Shown here in pieces: positions 24,993 to 34,293 of a stretch of DNA of 64,000 nt. The DNA is taken from NCBI GenBank assembly GCA_013824715.1, contig PNOH01000002.1:1-64000 (forward strand), read 5' to 3'. Position 1 is the stretch's first letter; each line of letters opens with the position of its first letter. Source of the DNA: Odoribacter sp. Its GTDB lineage: Bacteria; Bacteroidota; Bacteroidia; Bacteroidales; Prolixibacteraceae. Made by a program: the position numbers and the translations under genes. Under the pieces are notes generated by a model, which was not told the origin of the DNA, ran no database searches, and was given only the letters and a program-made list of their open reading frames with translations.

Positions 24993-25574
24993 ATGTTTGA
25001 ATATATTAAAGGCGCTGTAACTTCGCTGAAACCATCTCATATCATATTGGAAGCCAATTCGGTAGGCTATTTCATTACCATCTCCCTCAATACTTATACC
25101 CAGTTACACGGAAGGGAAAACGTTAAACTGTACATACATCAGGTTATTCGCGAAGATGCCCACCTGTTTTACGGTTTTGCGACCGAAAGCGAGCGCGAAC
25201 TGTTCCGGATGCTCATTTCTGTAAGCGGTATCGGGTCAAATACGGCGATTATGATGTTTTCGTCACTTTCGCCCGACGAAATCAGCCAGGCAATACTGAA
25301 CGAAAACGTAGCCCTTTTAAAAAGCATTAAAGGCATCGGCATTAAAACGGCTCAGCGGGTGATTATTGATCTAAAAGATAAAGTTGGAAAGTCTCCTGCA
25401 AGTGAACAAATTGTAGCTTCGGCAGACAATACATTGCGAAATGAAGCGTTATCTGCTTTAGTAATGCTGGGATTTGCGAAGAAGCCGGCCGAAAAGGAAT
25501 TGGATAAAATCCTGGCCGCCCAACCAAATCTATCAGTTGAAAGTGTGATCAAATTGGCGCTGAAAAGCCTTTAA
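24993..25574 (+). CDS. ruvA: Holliday junction helicase subunit RuvA
   Basis: 193 aa, normal length. It binds four-way junctions and guides the RuvB motor. The N-terminal OB fold is MFEYIKGAVTSLKPSHIILE. Two helix-hairpin-helix motifs follow (LISVSGIGSNTAIMMF and LLKSIKGIGIKTAQRVIIDL). The C-terminal domain that touches RuvB ends SVESVIKLALKSL. It is followed by sprA, an order known in other Bacteroidetes. Confidence 0.96.
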   Translation: MFEYIKGAVTSLKPSHIILEANSVGYFITISLNTYTQLHGRENVKLYIHQVIREDAHLFYGFATESERELFRMLISVSGIGSNTAIMMFSSLSPDEISQAILNENVALLKSIKGIGIKTAQRVIIDLKDKVGKSPASEQIVASADNTLRNEALSALVMLGFAKKPAEKELDKILAAQPNLSVESVIKLALKSL

Positions 25575-25586
25575 TCAGAAAAAGAT

Positions 25587-28500
25587 TTGGAATTGAAAAA
25601 GTACGGCCGAAACATACTTCTACTTCTTATTGTATCTTTTATTTATGCTTTCGGAGGAAGTCCCTCCGAATCAAGGACTACGCTCAGAAATTATGGAGAA
25701 CTGACTATTTTGCCGGCTCCTGAGGATACGGTTAAAATTGATACTACCGGAGTTTTACCTTACAAGTTTAAGGATGAACCCGAATTTGCCTATCCCGATA
25801 AAAAAGACAGCTCCGGTCTGTTCCTGAAAAGACCTTCGAATATCCGTACCGAAATTGAATATGATCCGGTTACAGGTGAGTATAATTTTGTGGATAAAAT
25901 TGGTGATTTTAATTACAGATTGCCAAAAACCATGTCGAAAAAAGAATTTCAGAAGTATGATTTTGAACAGGCGATCCAGAACTACTGGCGTAACCAGACC
26001 CGCATAAAAGGCATTGAAGATAAGGGTGGTCTGATTCCCCGGCTTACAATCGGAGGCGAAACATTCAATAAAATATTCGGAAGCAATACTATCGATATCC
26101 GTCCACAGGGATATGTTGAAGTTAGTTTCGGTTACCAGATGAATGAAACCGCAAATCCTACTATTCCTGAACGGTTGCGTAAAGTGCCCACCTTCGACTT
26201 CGACCAGAAAATTCAGATGAACGTAATGGGCAAGATTGGCGACCGGATGGAAATGCGCGTCAATTATAACACCGAAGCGACCTTCGATTACGAAAATAAA
26301 ATGAACCTCGGCTATACCGGCGACGAAGACCAGATTATCAAGAAAATCGAAGCCGGTAATGTTTCACTTCCTTTGAACGGTTCACTGATAACCGGTGGAT
26401 CGAACCTTTTTGGGGTAAAAACCGAAATGCAGTTTGGAAAACTGAATTTGACCACTATTTTTTCGCAGCATAAAGGCGAAACACAGGTGGTCGAGTCGGA
26501 AGGCGGAGCTCAGAAAAAGACCTTCGAGATTTCGGCTTCCGAATACGATGCAAACCGTCACTTTTTCCTGGCCCAATATTTTCGCGACCAATACAACGTG
26601 GCGCTCCAAAATCTTCCCATTGTGCGGTCGTCAATTACCATCAATAAAATTGAAGTTTGGGTAACCAATAAATCGAGCAACTTTAAAGAAGCACGCAATA
26701 TTCTGGCTTTCATGGATTTGGGCGAACACGACCCGAATATCCACAATAAAATCGGCGCTTTTCAGGAAAGTTCCGGATTGCAATATCCCGAAAGCATTTT
26801 CCCTTTTAACGATGCGAACGGATTGTACAGCCAAATCACAGCTAACTACGCCGGAATCAGACAATCGGATAACATCAACAAAACCCTTTCACCGCTTTCA
26901 GCATTTAATTTTTCAGGAGGAAAAGATTTTGAAAAGATTGAACAGGCCCGTTTGTTGAGCGAATCGGAGTATTCCGTTAATCTGAATCTGGGGTACATTT
27001 CGTTGCGGTCGGCCCTGAACTCTGACGAAATTCTGGCCGTCGCCTTCAACTACACAGCCAATGGGAAAACTTACCAGGTGGGGGAGTTTTCGACCGATGG
27101 AATTAATGCTCCTGAAACCCTTGTGTTGAAACTGATAAAGGGGACAAATCTGTCACCAAAGATTCCGACATGGAAACTGATGATGAAAAATATTTACGAC
27201 CTGAATGCCTATCAGTTGACCAAGGAAGAATTTATCCTGGATATCATGTATCAGAACGATGAGACAGGTACGTACATCAATTATTTGCCACAGGGACGAT
27301 TGGATGGTCATATTTTGTTACGCGTCATGAACCTCGACAAGCTAAATTCCCAACTTGACCTGATGAGTGACGGTGTATTCGACTTTGTGGAAGGAATTAC
27401 GGTCAGTTCTTCTTCCGGAAGAATTATCTTCCCGGTTTTAGAACCTTTTGGTAAAAGTCTGGCCGATTCGATTGGCGATCCGTCGCTGATTAACAAGTTC
27501 GTTTACAGTACGCTGTACGATTCAACCCGGACTGTTGCCGAACAGGATGCAGAGCACAACAAATTCAAAATGAAAGGTTCCTACAAAGGTTCTTCGAGTT
27601 CCGAAATTATGATCGGTTCGCAAAACCTGGCCAAAGGGTCGGTAAAAGTTACTGCCGGCGGCCGTGCTTTAACCGAAAACATTGATTACACCGTTGATTA
27701 CACCTCCGGAATAGTAAAGATTATTAATTCAGGCTTACTCGAATCGGGAACTCCACTTCAGGTTTCTACCGAAAGTCAGGATCTGTTTAGTATGCAGCGT
27801 AAAACCATGGTTGGCGCACATGCCAACTATGCCTTCAGCGATCGTTTTAATTTGGGTGCAACGGTATTACACATGCAGGAAAGGCCATTAACACAGAAGG
27901 TGAATTACGGCGACGATCCGATTTCGAATACCATGCTGGGCCTGGATATGTCCTATTCCAACGAATCACAGTTTTTAACTACTATGATTGACAAACTGCC
28001 ATTTTATTCGACCAAGGAAAAATCATCCATCTCGTTCGACGGTGAGTTTGCCCAATTGGTTCCGGGGCATTCGAAGGTGATCAAGAAAAGCGGAACGGCA
28101 TACATCGACGATTTTGAGGCAACCAAAACTTCACTCGATCTGAAATCAAGGTCGGCCTGGGTATTGGCCAGTACCCCGCAAAAACAAAGCATGTTTCCTG
28201 AAGCTGAAACCAACGATGAGCTTGCTTACGGATATAACCGGGCAAAACTGGCCTGGTATGTAATCGATCCGTTGTTTTTGAGAAGCAGCCCCACCACTCC
28301 CGATCACATTAAAAATGATAAAGACCTTCAGTCGAACCACCTTGTACGCGAGGTTTATGAAAATGAGATATTTCCCGACCGTGAAACTCCGGTAGGTTTG
28401 CCAACCAATATTCCTGTTCTCGATTTAGCTTTTTATCCTCAGGAAAGAGGCCCCTATAATTTTGACACTAATCCATCGCAGTATGCACGTGGAGTAAATC

Positions 28501-31500
28501 CTGACGGAACACTTCGCGACCCTGAAACACGGTGGGGCGGAATGATGCGAAAAATTGAAACCAGCGATTTTGAGGCTGCCAATATCGAATTTATTGAATT
28601 CTGGGTGATGGATCCTTTTGTGAACGATACCCTTAGAGATAATAAAGGTGGAGACTTGTTTTTTAACCTTGGCGATATTTCGGAAGATGTTCTGAAAGAT
28701 TCGAGAAAATCGTTCGAAAACGGGTTGCCAGTTACCGCCCAACTTAAAGATGTGGATACAACTTTGTGGGGCCGGGTTTCCACTCAACAGTCGCTGGTTA
28801 AGGAATTCGACAACAACATTGAAAGCCGCCGTTACCAGGATATTGGTTTCGATGGATTAAACGACGATGATGAAAAGACCTTCCTCAATAGTTATCTGGA
28901 AACGATGAAAAAAATCCTGAATCAGGACGTGCTGACTAAATTTCTGGCAGACCCTTCCAGCGATAATTATCACTATTATCGCGGTTCCGACTTTGACCAG
29001 GAAAAATTAGGTATTCTGGAAAGGTATAAAAACTTTAACGGGCCCGACGGCAATTCACCAACCGCCGAAATGTCGCCCGAATCGTATCCGACATCAGCAT
29101 CAACCCAGCCCGACATGGAAGACATCAACGGCGATAATACCCTGAATGAATACGAAAGGTACTACCAGTATAAAGTCAGCTTCCGCCGCGAAGACATGGT
29201 TATTGGTAGAAACTCGATTGCCGACATCAAGGAAGCAAACGTAAAACTTAAAAATGGCAAATTTTCAAAAGTAAACTGGTACCAGTTTAAAATTCCTGTA
29301 CGGACTCCAAACGAATCGTTTGGTTCGATTTCAGATTTTAAATCAATACGGTTTTTAAGGATGTTCATGAGAGGGTTTTCGGAGACAACCATACTTCGTT
29401 TTGCTACGCTTGACCTTGTCCGTGCCGATTGGAGAAAATATACCAAAGATGTTGACGGGAAAATTGGCGTCAATTCGCTGACCACCAAATTCGACATTTC
29501 TGCTGTAAATATCGAAGAAAATGCCAGTCGTAAACCAATCAATTACGTGTTGCCTCCGGGTATCGAACGGGTAATTGATCCGGCCAACCCTCAGTTACGC
29601 CAGTTAAATGAACAGTCGTTACTGGTTCGTACTGTTGATCTGGAAGAAACTGAAGCCCGCGCTGCCTACAAGAATTTAAGTATGGATTTCCGTAATTACA
29701 AACGCCTGCAAATGGAAGTTCATGCTGAAGCGATTAAAGGTAAGCCGCTCAAGGATAATGATTTGTCGTTGTTTATTCGTATCGGGTCTGATTACAATTA
29801 CAACTATTACGAATACGAGATACCGCTTTCACTTACTCCTGAAGGTTTGTACAACAGCGATAATGAAGCCGACCGGTATGCTGTTTGGCCGGATGCCAAC
29901 CGGCTCGATTTCCAGTTAAGCGCTTTTTCCGATTTGAAACTGAAGCGCAATGACGAAATGCGGCAGGCTGGATCAACAGTTAATCTGACTAAAGTCTATC
30001 CGGTTGTTGATGGAAACCGCACCATCAAGATCAAGGGGAATCCGAATCTGGGCAATGTTGAGGTGATGATGGTTGGTATCCGCTACAATAAGAAAGATGC
30101 CAATAATTACGGTCCCCGGTCAATCGAAGTGTGGTTAAACGAACTTCGGCTTTCTGATTTTGAAGAAGGCGGTGGCTGGGCAGCTACCGGAAGGGTGACA
30201 GCACGCCTGGCCGATCTGGGTTCGGTGATATTCGCCGGAAGAACCAGAAGCGCCGGCTTCGGAAGCATCGATCAAAAAGTAAACGAACGTGCTATGGACG
30301 ATTTAACCGAAATGGACATTTCGGCCAACATCGAATTGGGTAAATTCTTTCCTGAAAAGGCGCAAGTCCGAATTCCGGTTTATTTGGGTTATTCGCAAAG
30401 CAAAAGTAACCCGAAATACAACCCACTCGATCCGGATATTAAAATGAAAGACGCGCTCAGTATGGCAGGTGGAAAGGTGGAAAGGGATTCGATAAAAAGA
30501 TTGGCTCAGGACCTGGTTACCCGAAAAAGTATCAACTTCACCAATGTGAAGATTGACCGGAGCAGTAAAGACGGGAAACCCAAAATTTACGATCCGACCA
30601 ACTTCTCGTTGACTTATTCATACAACGAGATGATGAAGCGGAGTATCAATATTGAGCAGAACCTGGATAAAAATCACCGGGGATTGTTTAGCTACAGCTT
30701 CAATGGCCGGCCTGACGTAATTGAACCTTTTAAGAATTCAAAGCTACTGAATAAAAGTATTTTCAGGCTTATCCGCGATTTTAATATCTATCCGCTACCT
30801 TCCCAGTTTTCGTTTCGGACCGATATCTGGCGGCATTACAACGAAATTCAACTCCGGAATATCTCCAATCCCAACATGATAATTCCGCGAACTTTCAATA
30901 AGGATTTTATTTTGAACCGTTATTTCGATCTTCGTTACAATCTGACCCGAAGCCTCGAATTCGACTTCTCGTCAGAGAATACTGCCCGTATTGATGAACC
31001 CGAAGGCCGGATTAATCGTTTCGACGATGATTATGCCATGAAAAAAGATTCGATCCTGACTAATCTGTTCAATCTTGGACGGCCAACTTTGTACCATCAC
31101 ATGATCAATGCCAGCTATATGGTGCCGGTAAATAAACTGCCGTTACTCGACTGGACTTCACTTTCAGTACGTTATCAGGGTATGTACGACTGGCAGGCAG
31201 GTCCTTTAACCAACAAATCTGTGGTACTTGGAAATGTGATTGAAAACTCGCGGCAGGTACAGTTAACCGGACAGCTCAATTTGGTAAGCTTATACAATAA
31301 AGTCGGTTTCCTGAAAGACATCAACCAGAAATACGGAACCAGTTCCAGGCAGCAGCAGCGCATGCAACGGCCCCGGCAAGGGCAGCCGGCCCAGCAACAA
31401 CAAGCTGCTCCATCAAAAGAAAAAGATACCCCGCGAATCAAGGAAGTTCAATACTCTGCCGAAAATGTCAGGTTGAAAGCGAATACGCCCAAGTCAATCT

Positions 31501-33137
31501 TTCATAAGCTGAATACTAAGGACGTGGAACTCACAGCAGTTACCAAAGACGGAACAAAAGTGGACGGGCAATTGGCCATCATTAATGAAAACCGCGTTAC
31601 TTTCACTCCTGAAAAGAGTGTTTCAGGAGTGAAGTTTATTGTCAAAGGAAAAGTTGAAGTAAACGGCGACCTTGGACAGAAGATTATTCAATATACTGCC
31701 AGGGCTTTAATGAGCGTGCGTAGTATTTCTTTAAGTTATTCGGGTACCGATGGTACCGTATTGCCTGGATTTATGCCTGAACCCCGGATTTTTGGCAGTG
31801 GAAAATATACCCCTGATCAGAGTATGTTCAGCAATATTTCGAGCCAAAGTATTGCCCCCGGCCTACCTTTCCTTTTGGGATGGCAGGACAGGGATTTTGC
31901 AGTGAAGGCAGCCCGGAACGGATGGATTACCCGTGACTCGTCGCTCAATTCGCCATTTGTAATGTCACGCAGCGAAAACTGGAATTTCAGGGCCAATGTT
32001 GAACCTTTCCCCGATTTGCGCATTGATGTGAATGCCAACCGGACTTATTCGGAGCGCACGACCGAATTTTACAACTATAACAACAATACAGGCGATTTCG
32101 ATCCGGTCAACCGTTCGGTCCGGGGTAATTTCACCATGTCAATCAATTCCATGAAAACTGCTTTTAGCAAAATGGGAAATGATAAAAAAACTCCACCTTC
32201 GCAAGCATTTCAAAATCTGAAAGATTACCGGATTGTTATAGCCCAGCGTCTGGCAAGTCAGCGCGTAGCCAACCCCCAGCTTGGTTACAACCCTTCAGAA
32301 AAAGACCTGGTAACAGGATTCCCCGTTGGTTACGGTCCAACTTCGCCACAGGTCATGATTCCAGCATTTATTGCCGCTTACACCGGCCAAACAGCCCAGA
32401 AGGTAGCTCTAAGCCCTTTCCCTTCGCTGAAATACATGCGTCCAAACTGGCGTATTACCTACGAAGGGATTGTTGCACAATCAGAATTCCTGAAGAAGTA
32501 TATGAAAACACTTAGTTTTAATCATGCCTACCGTTCGAGCTATAACGTGGGGGCATTTATTTCAAATCTCGATTACGACGAAGGTTTATATTCCGACGGA
32601 TTTAGTTATGTCCGAAATAAAACCGGTGACTTTACTGGCCCGAGTGATATCAATTCGGTCAGTATTTCAGAACAGTTCAGTCCCCTGATTAACATGGATA
32701 TTACCTGGATCAACGATTTTGAAACCCGGGCCGAGCTTAAAACTTCACGGAACCTGGCGCTGAGTTTTGCAAATAATCAGATTACCGAAGTACTGAGCAA
32801 CGAAATGGTTTTTGGTGTAGGCTACCGGTTTACCCGAATGGATTTGATCGTCAAAACAAAAAAATCGCAGAAGGCATATTCGAACGATTTAAATATCAGG
32901 GCTGATTTATCGTTCCGAAAAAACAAGACGATTTTAAGGCGGATTGTTGAAGAAGATGAGCAATTAACGGCCGGTCAGGGCGCAGTAACGTTGAAGACTA
33001 CAGCAGATTATATGCTTAGTGACCGATTCCAACTTCGGCTGTATTTCGATAAGATTATGAATAACCCCTACAAAGGTTCATTCAAGACTTCAAATACCAA
33101 TTTTGGGGTTAGCTTCCGGTTTACCCTTGCACAGTAA
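25587..33137 (+). CDS. sprA: SprA, outer-membrane translocon of type IX secretion
   Basis: 2516 aa, in the family range (about 2300-2500). SprA forms the very large single-chain beta-barrel through which proteins bearing C-terminal sorting domains leave the cell; in gliding species it also exports adhesins. An N-terminal signal segment (ILLLLIVSFIYAFGG) is followed by conserved SprA blocks, for example NIRTEIEYDPVTGEYNFVDK and NYWRNQTRIKG near the start. The ending FGVSFRFTLAQ is a barrel-closing strand. A Gln-rich stretch lies at about residues 1920-1945 (RQQQRMQRPRQGQPAQQQQ). The start is TTG at 25587, or TTG at 25593 (giving MKKYGRN). The sorting-domain fragment at 8478-8936 is a client remnant. 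Confidence 0.96.
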   Translation: MELKKYGRNILLLLIVSFIYAFGGSPSESRTTLRNYGELTILPAPEDTVKIDTTGVLPYKFKDEPEFAYPDKKDSSGLFLKRPSNIRTEIEYDPVTGEYNFVDKIGDFNYRLPKTMSKKEFQKYDFEQAIQNYWRNQTRIKGIEDKGGLIPRLTIGGETFNKIFGSNTIDIRPQGYVEVSFGYQMNETANPTIPERLRKVPTFDFDQKIQMNVMGKIGDRMEMRVNYNTEATFDYENKMNLGYTGDEDQIIKKIEAGNVSLPLNGSLITGGSNLFGVKTEMQFGKLNLTTIFSQHKGETQVVESEGGAQKKTFEISASEYDANRHFFLAQYFRDQYNVALQNLPIVRSSITINKIEVWVTNKSSNFKEARNILAFMDLGEHDPNIHNKIGAFQESSGLQYPESIFPFNDANGLYSQITANYAGIRQSDNINKTLSPLSAFNFSGGKDFEKIEQARLLSESEYSVNLNLGYISLRSALNSDEILAVAFNYTANGKTYQVGEFSTDGINAPETLVLKLIKGTNLSPKIPTWKLMMKNIYDLNAYQLTKEEFILDIMYQNDETGTYINYLPQGRLDGHILLRVMNLDKLNSQLDLMSDGVFDFVEGITVSSSSGRIIFPVLEPFGKSLADSIGDPSLINKFVYSTLYDSTRTVAEQDAEHNKFKMKGSYKGSSSSEIMIGSQNLAKGSVKVTAGGRALTENIDYTVDYTSGIVKIINSGLLESGTPLQVSTESQDLFSMQRKTMVGAHANYAFSDRFNLGATVLHMQERPLTQKVNYGDDPISNTMLGLDMSYSNESQFLTTMIDKLPFYSTKEKSSISFDGEFAQLVPGHSKVIKKSGTAYIDDFEATKTSLDLKSRSAWVLASTPQKQSMFPEAETNDELAYGYNRAKLAWYVIDPLFLRSSPTTPDHIKNDKDLQSNHLVREVYENEIFPDRETPVGLPTNIPVLDLAFYPQERGPYNFDTNPSQYARGVNPDGTLRDPETRWGGMMRKIETSDFEAANIEFIEFWVMDPFVNDTLRDNKGGDLFFNLGDISEDVLKDSRKSFENGLPVTAQLKDVDTTLWGRVSTQQSLVKEFDNNIESRRYQDIGFDGLNDDDEKTFLNSYLETMKKILNQDVLTKFLADPSSDNYHYYRGSDFDQEKLGILERYKNFNGPDGNSPTAEMSPESYPTSASTQPDMEDINGDNTLNEYERYYQYKVSFRREDMVIGRNSIADIKEANVKLKNGKFSKVNWYQFKIPVRTPNESFGSISDFKSIRFLRMFMRGFSETTILRFATLDLVRADWRKYTKDVDGKIGVNSLTTKFDISAVNIEENASRKPINYVLPPGIERVIDPANPQLRQLNEQSLLVRTVDLEETEARAAYKNLSMDFRNYKRLQMEVHAEAIKGKPLKDNDLSLFIRIGSDYNYNYYEYEIPLSLTPEGLYNSDNEADRYAVWPDANRLDFQLSAFSDLKLKRNDEMRQAGSTVNLTKVYPVVDGNRTIKIKGNPNLGNVEVMMVGIRYNKKDANNYGPRSIEVWLNELRLSDFEEGGGWAATGRVTARLADLGSVIFAGRTRSAGFGSIDQKVNERAMDDLTEMDISANIELGKFFPEKAQVRIPVYLGYSQSKSNPKYNPLDPDIKMKDALSMAGGKVERDSIKRLAQDLVTRKSINFTNVKIDRSSKDGKPKIYDPTNFSLTYSYNEMMKRSINIEQNLDKNHRGLFSYSFNGRPDVIEPFKNSKLLNKSIFRLIRDFNIYPLPSQFSFRTDIWRHYNEIQLRNISNPNMIIPRTFNKDFILNRYFDLRYNLTRSLEFDFSSENTARIDEPEGRINRFDDDYAMKKDSILTNLFNLGRPTLYHHMINASYMVPVNKLPLLDWTSLSVRYQGMYDWQAGPLTNKSVVLGNVIENSRQVQLTGQLNLVSLYNKVGFLKDINQKYGTSSRQQQRMQRPRQGQPAQQQQAAPSKEKDTPRIKEVQYSAENVRLKANTPKSIFHKLNTKDVELTAVTKDGTKVDGQLAIINENRVTFTPEKSVSGVKFIVKGKVEVNGDLGQKIIQYTARALMSVRSISLSYSGTDGTVLPGFMPEPRIFGSGKYTPDQSMFSNISSQSIAPGLPFLLGWQDRDFAVKAARNGWITRDSSLNSPFVMSRSENWNFRANVEPFPDLRIDVNANRTYSERTTEFYNYNNNTGDFDPVNRSVRGNFTMSINSMKTAFSKMGNDKKTPPSQAFQNLKDYRIVIAQRLASQRVANPQLGYNPSEKDLVTGFPVGYGPTSPQVMIPAFIAAYTGQTAQKVALSPFPSLKYMRPNWRITYEGIVAQSEFLKKYMKTLSFNHAYRSSYNVGAFISNLDYDEGLYSDGFSYVRNKTGDFTGPSDINSVSISEQFSPLINMDITWINDFETRAELKTSRNLALSFANNQITEVLSNEMVFGVGYRFTRMDLIVKTKKSQKAYSNDLNIRADLSFRKNKTILRRIVEEDEQLTAGQGAVTLKTTADYMLSDRFQLRLYFDKIMNNPYKGSFKTSNTNFGVSFRFTLAQ

Positions 33138-33405
33138 GTTTACGCTTTACAAACAAAACCGGTTCCAATCTGGATTTATCTTCCTGAAAGGGCTGCTTAA
33201 TCTAACCCGAGTTCGATATAAACCACATGATAATACTTTGTAAATAAGGTGCTAAGGTTATTGTCTTGGGTAAATGAATCTCTACTAAGGTTCAAAAGTG
33301 CATGATAGGGTATGATGATCATCTAAAAATCGTCTGCGTCAATTCTTTGAAAGGGGTGGAAAATACTTTTCAGCCGGGATGAAATGTTTTAATTTGTCTA
33401 AATTG

Positions 33406-33435
33406 TTGTCAGAATGTCAACTTTCTTTAACTTTG
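33406..33435 (+). promoter_or_regulatory. Promoter and probable operator of higBA
   Basis: TTG (33406-33408), a 19-base spacer and TAACTTTG (33428-33435): a textbook Bacteroidetes promoter, 33 bases before the higB ATG. TTGTCAGAATGTCAA at 33406-33420 is a near-perfect palindrome over the -33 box, where HigA would be expected to bind. The rest of 33138-33405 shows no gene. Confidence 0.7.
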
Positions 33436-33468
33436 CTTGTTTTAAAATTGATTTGATACGATAATACA

Positions 33469-33762
33469 ATGCGGATTATTTCAACTAAGATTTTCAGGGA
33501 ATTTGCAATCCGGCATCCGGATTGTGGTAAGCAACTTAATCTGTTAGAGAAAGATATTGAAAAACAAAATTTCGAAAACCCCAACCAGTTTAAGAATTAT
33601 TTCCCAAATGTTAGTCTTCTTAATGACAACCGCGTTGTTATAAATATCCACGGCAACGATTACCGATTGGTTTTAAAGATCAATTATCAGGCTAAAATTG
33701 TATTTGTCAGATTTTTAGGTACTCATACCGAATATGACAAGATAGATGCCAATAAAATCTAA
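33469..33762 (+). CDS. higB: HigB-type mRNA interferase toxin
   Basis: 97 aa. KIFREFAIRHPDCGKQLNLL, NDNRVVINIHGNDYRLVLKI and VRFLGTHTEYDKID are the conserved segments of ribosome-dependent HigB/RelE-fold toxins, including the terminal HTEYDKID. The toxin precedes the antitoxin, the reversed order typical of hig loci. Confidence 0.92.
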   Translation: MRIISTKIFREFAIRHPDCGKQLNLLEKDIEKQNFENPNQFKNYFPNVSLLNDNRVVINIHGNDYRLVLKINYQAKIVFVRFLGTHTEYDKIDANKI

Positions 33763-33776
33763 AAGGAGGAATGAAG

Positions 33777-34133
33777 ATGACAATAAGTGTAATAAAAACC
33801 GACGAGGAATACGAAAATGCTTTGGCGCGGATTGAACAAATCATGGATGCTGTCCCAAATACGTCAGAAGGCGACGAACTTGAATTGCTTAGCTTGCTTG
33901 TTGAAAAATATGAGCAAGAAAAATACCCACTGCCGGAAGCCGATCCGGTTGATGTGATCCGGTATTACTTAGAGCAAAGAGGCCTGAAGGCAAAAGATTT
34001 GATTGGAATTATTGGCGACAAGGCTATTGTTTCAAAAATCATGAACCGGGAACGCAAACTAAACTTACAAATGGTGCGAAACCTCCACCAAAAGGCAAAA
34101 ATTCCTTATAATCTATTGATGAATGAGTATTAA
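33777..34133 (+). CDS. higA: HigA antitoxin
   Basis: 118 aa from the ATG at 33777. The first in-frame ATG (33771) touches the strong ribosome site AAGGAGGA (33763-33770), so the second, six bases further on, is better placed. A C-terminal XRE-type helix-turn-helix (LKAKDLIGIIGDKAIVSKIM) follows an acidic N-terminal half. It neutralises HigB and represses the operon. Confidence 0.92.
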   Translation: MTISVIKTDEEYENALARIEQIMDAVPNTSEGDELELLSLLVEKYEQEKYPLPEADPVDVIRYYLEQRGLKAKDLIGIIGDKAIVSKIMNRERKLNLQMVRNLHQKAKIPYNLLMNEY

Positions 34134-34216
34134 TGCCTTCGGCGACCACAATCGGATTTGCACCTGCAAACCGACTGAGAGCTACAAATAAAAAGCCGGT
34201 AGTTTTATTATAGGTT

Positions 34217-34249
34217 AATCCTGACAGGTTTTCAAAACCTGTCAGGATT
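34217..34249. repeat. Perfect palindrome, second copy
   Basis: AATCCTGACAGGTTTT, one C, then the exact reverse complement of the arm. Same family as 8112-8143. It lies between higA and the convergent TonB-receptor gene and may serve as a terminator. Confidence 0.9.
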
Positions 34250-34293
34250 TATTTGTCTATATAGCGGTTTGTATCTGTATTTTAAAAAACACC

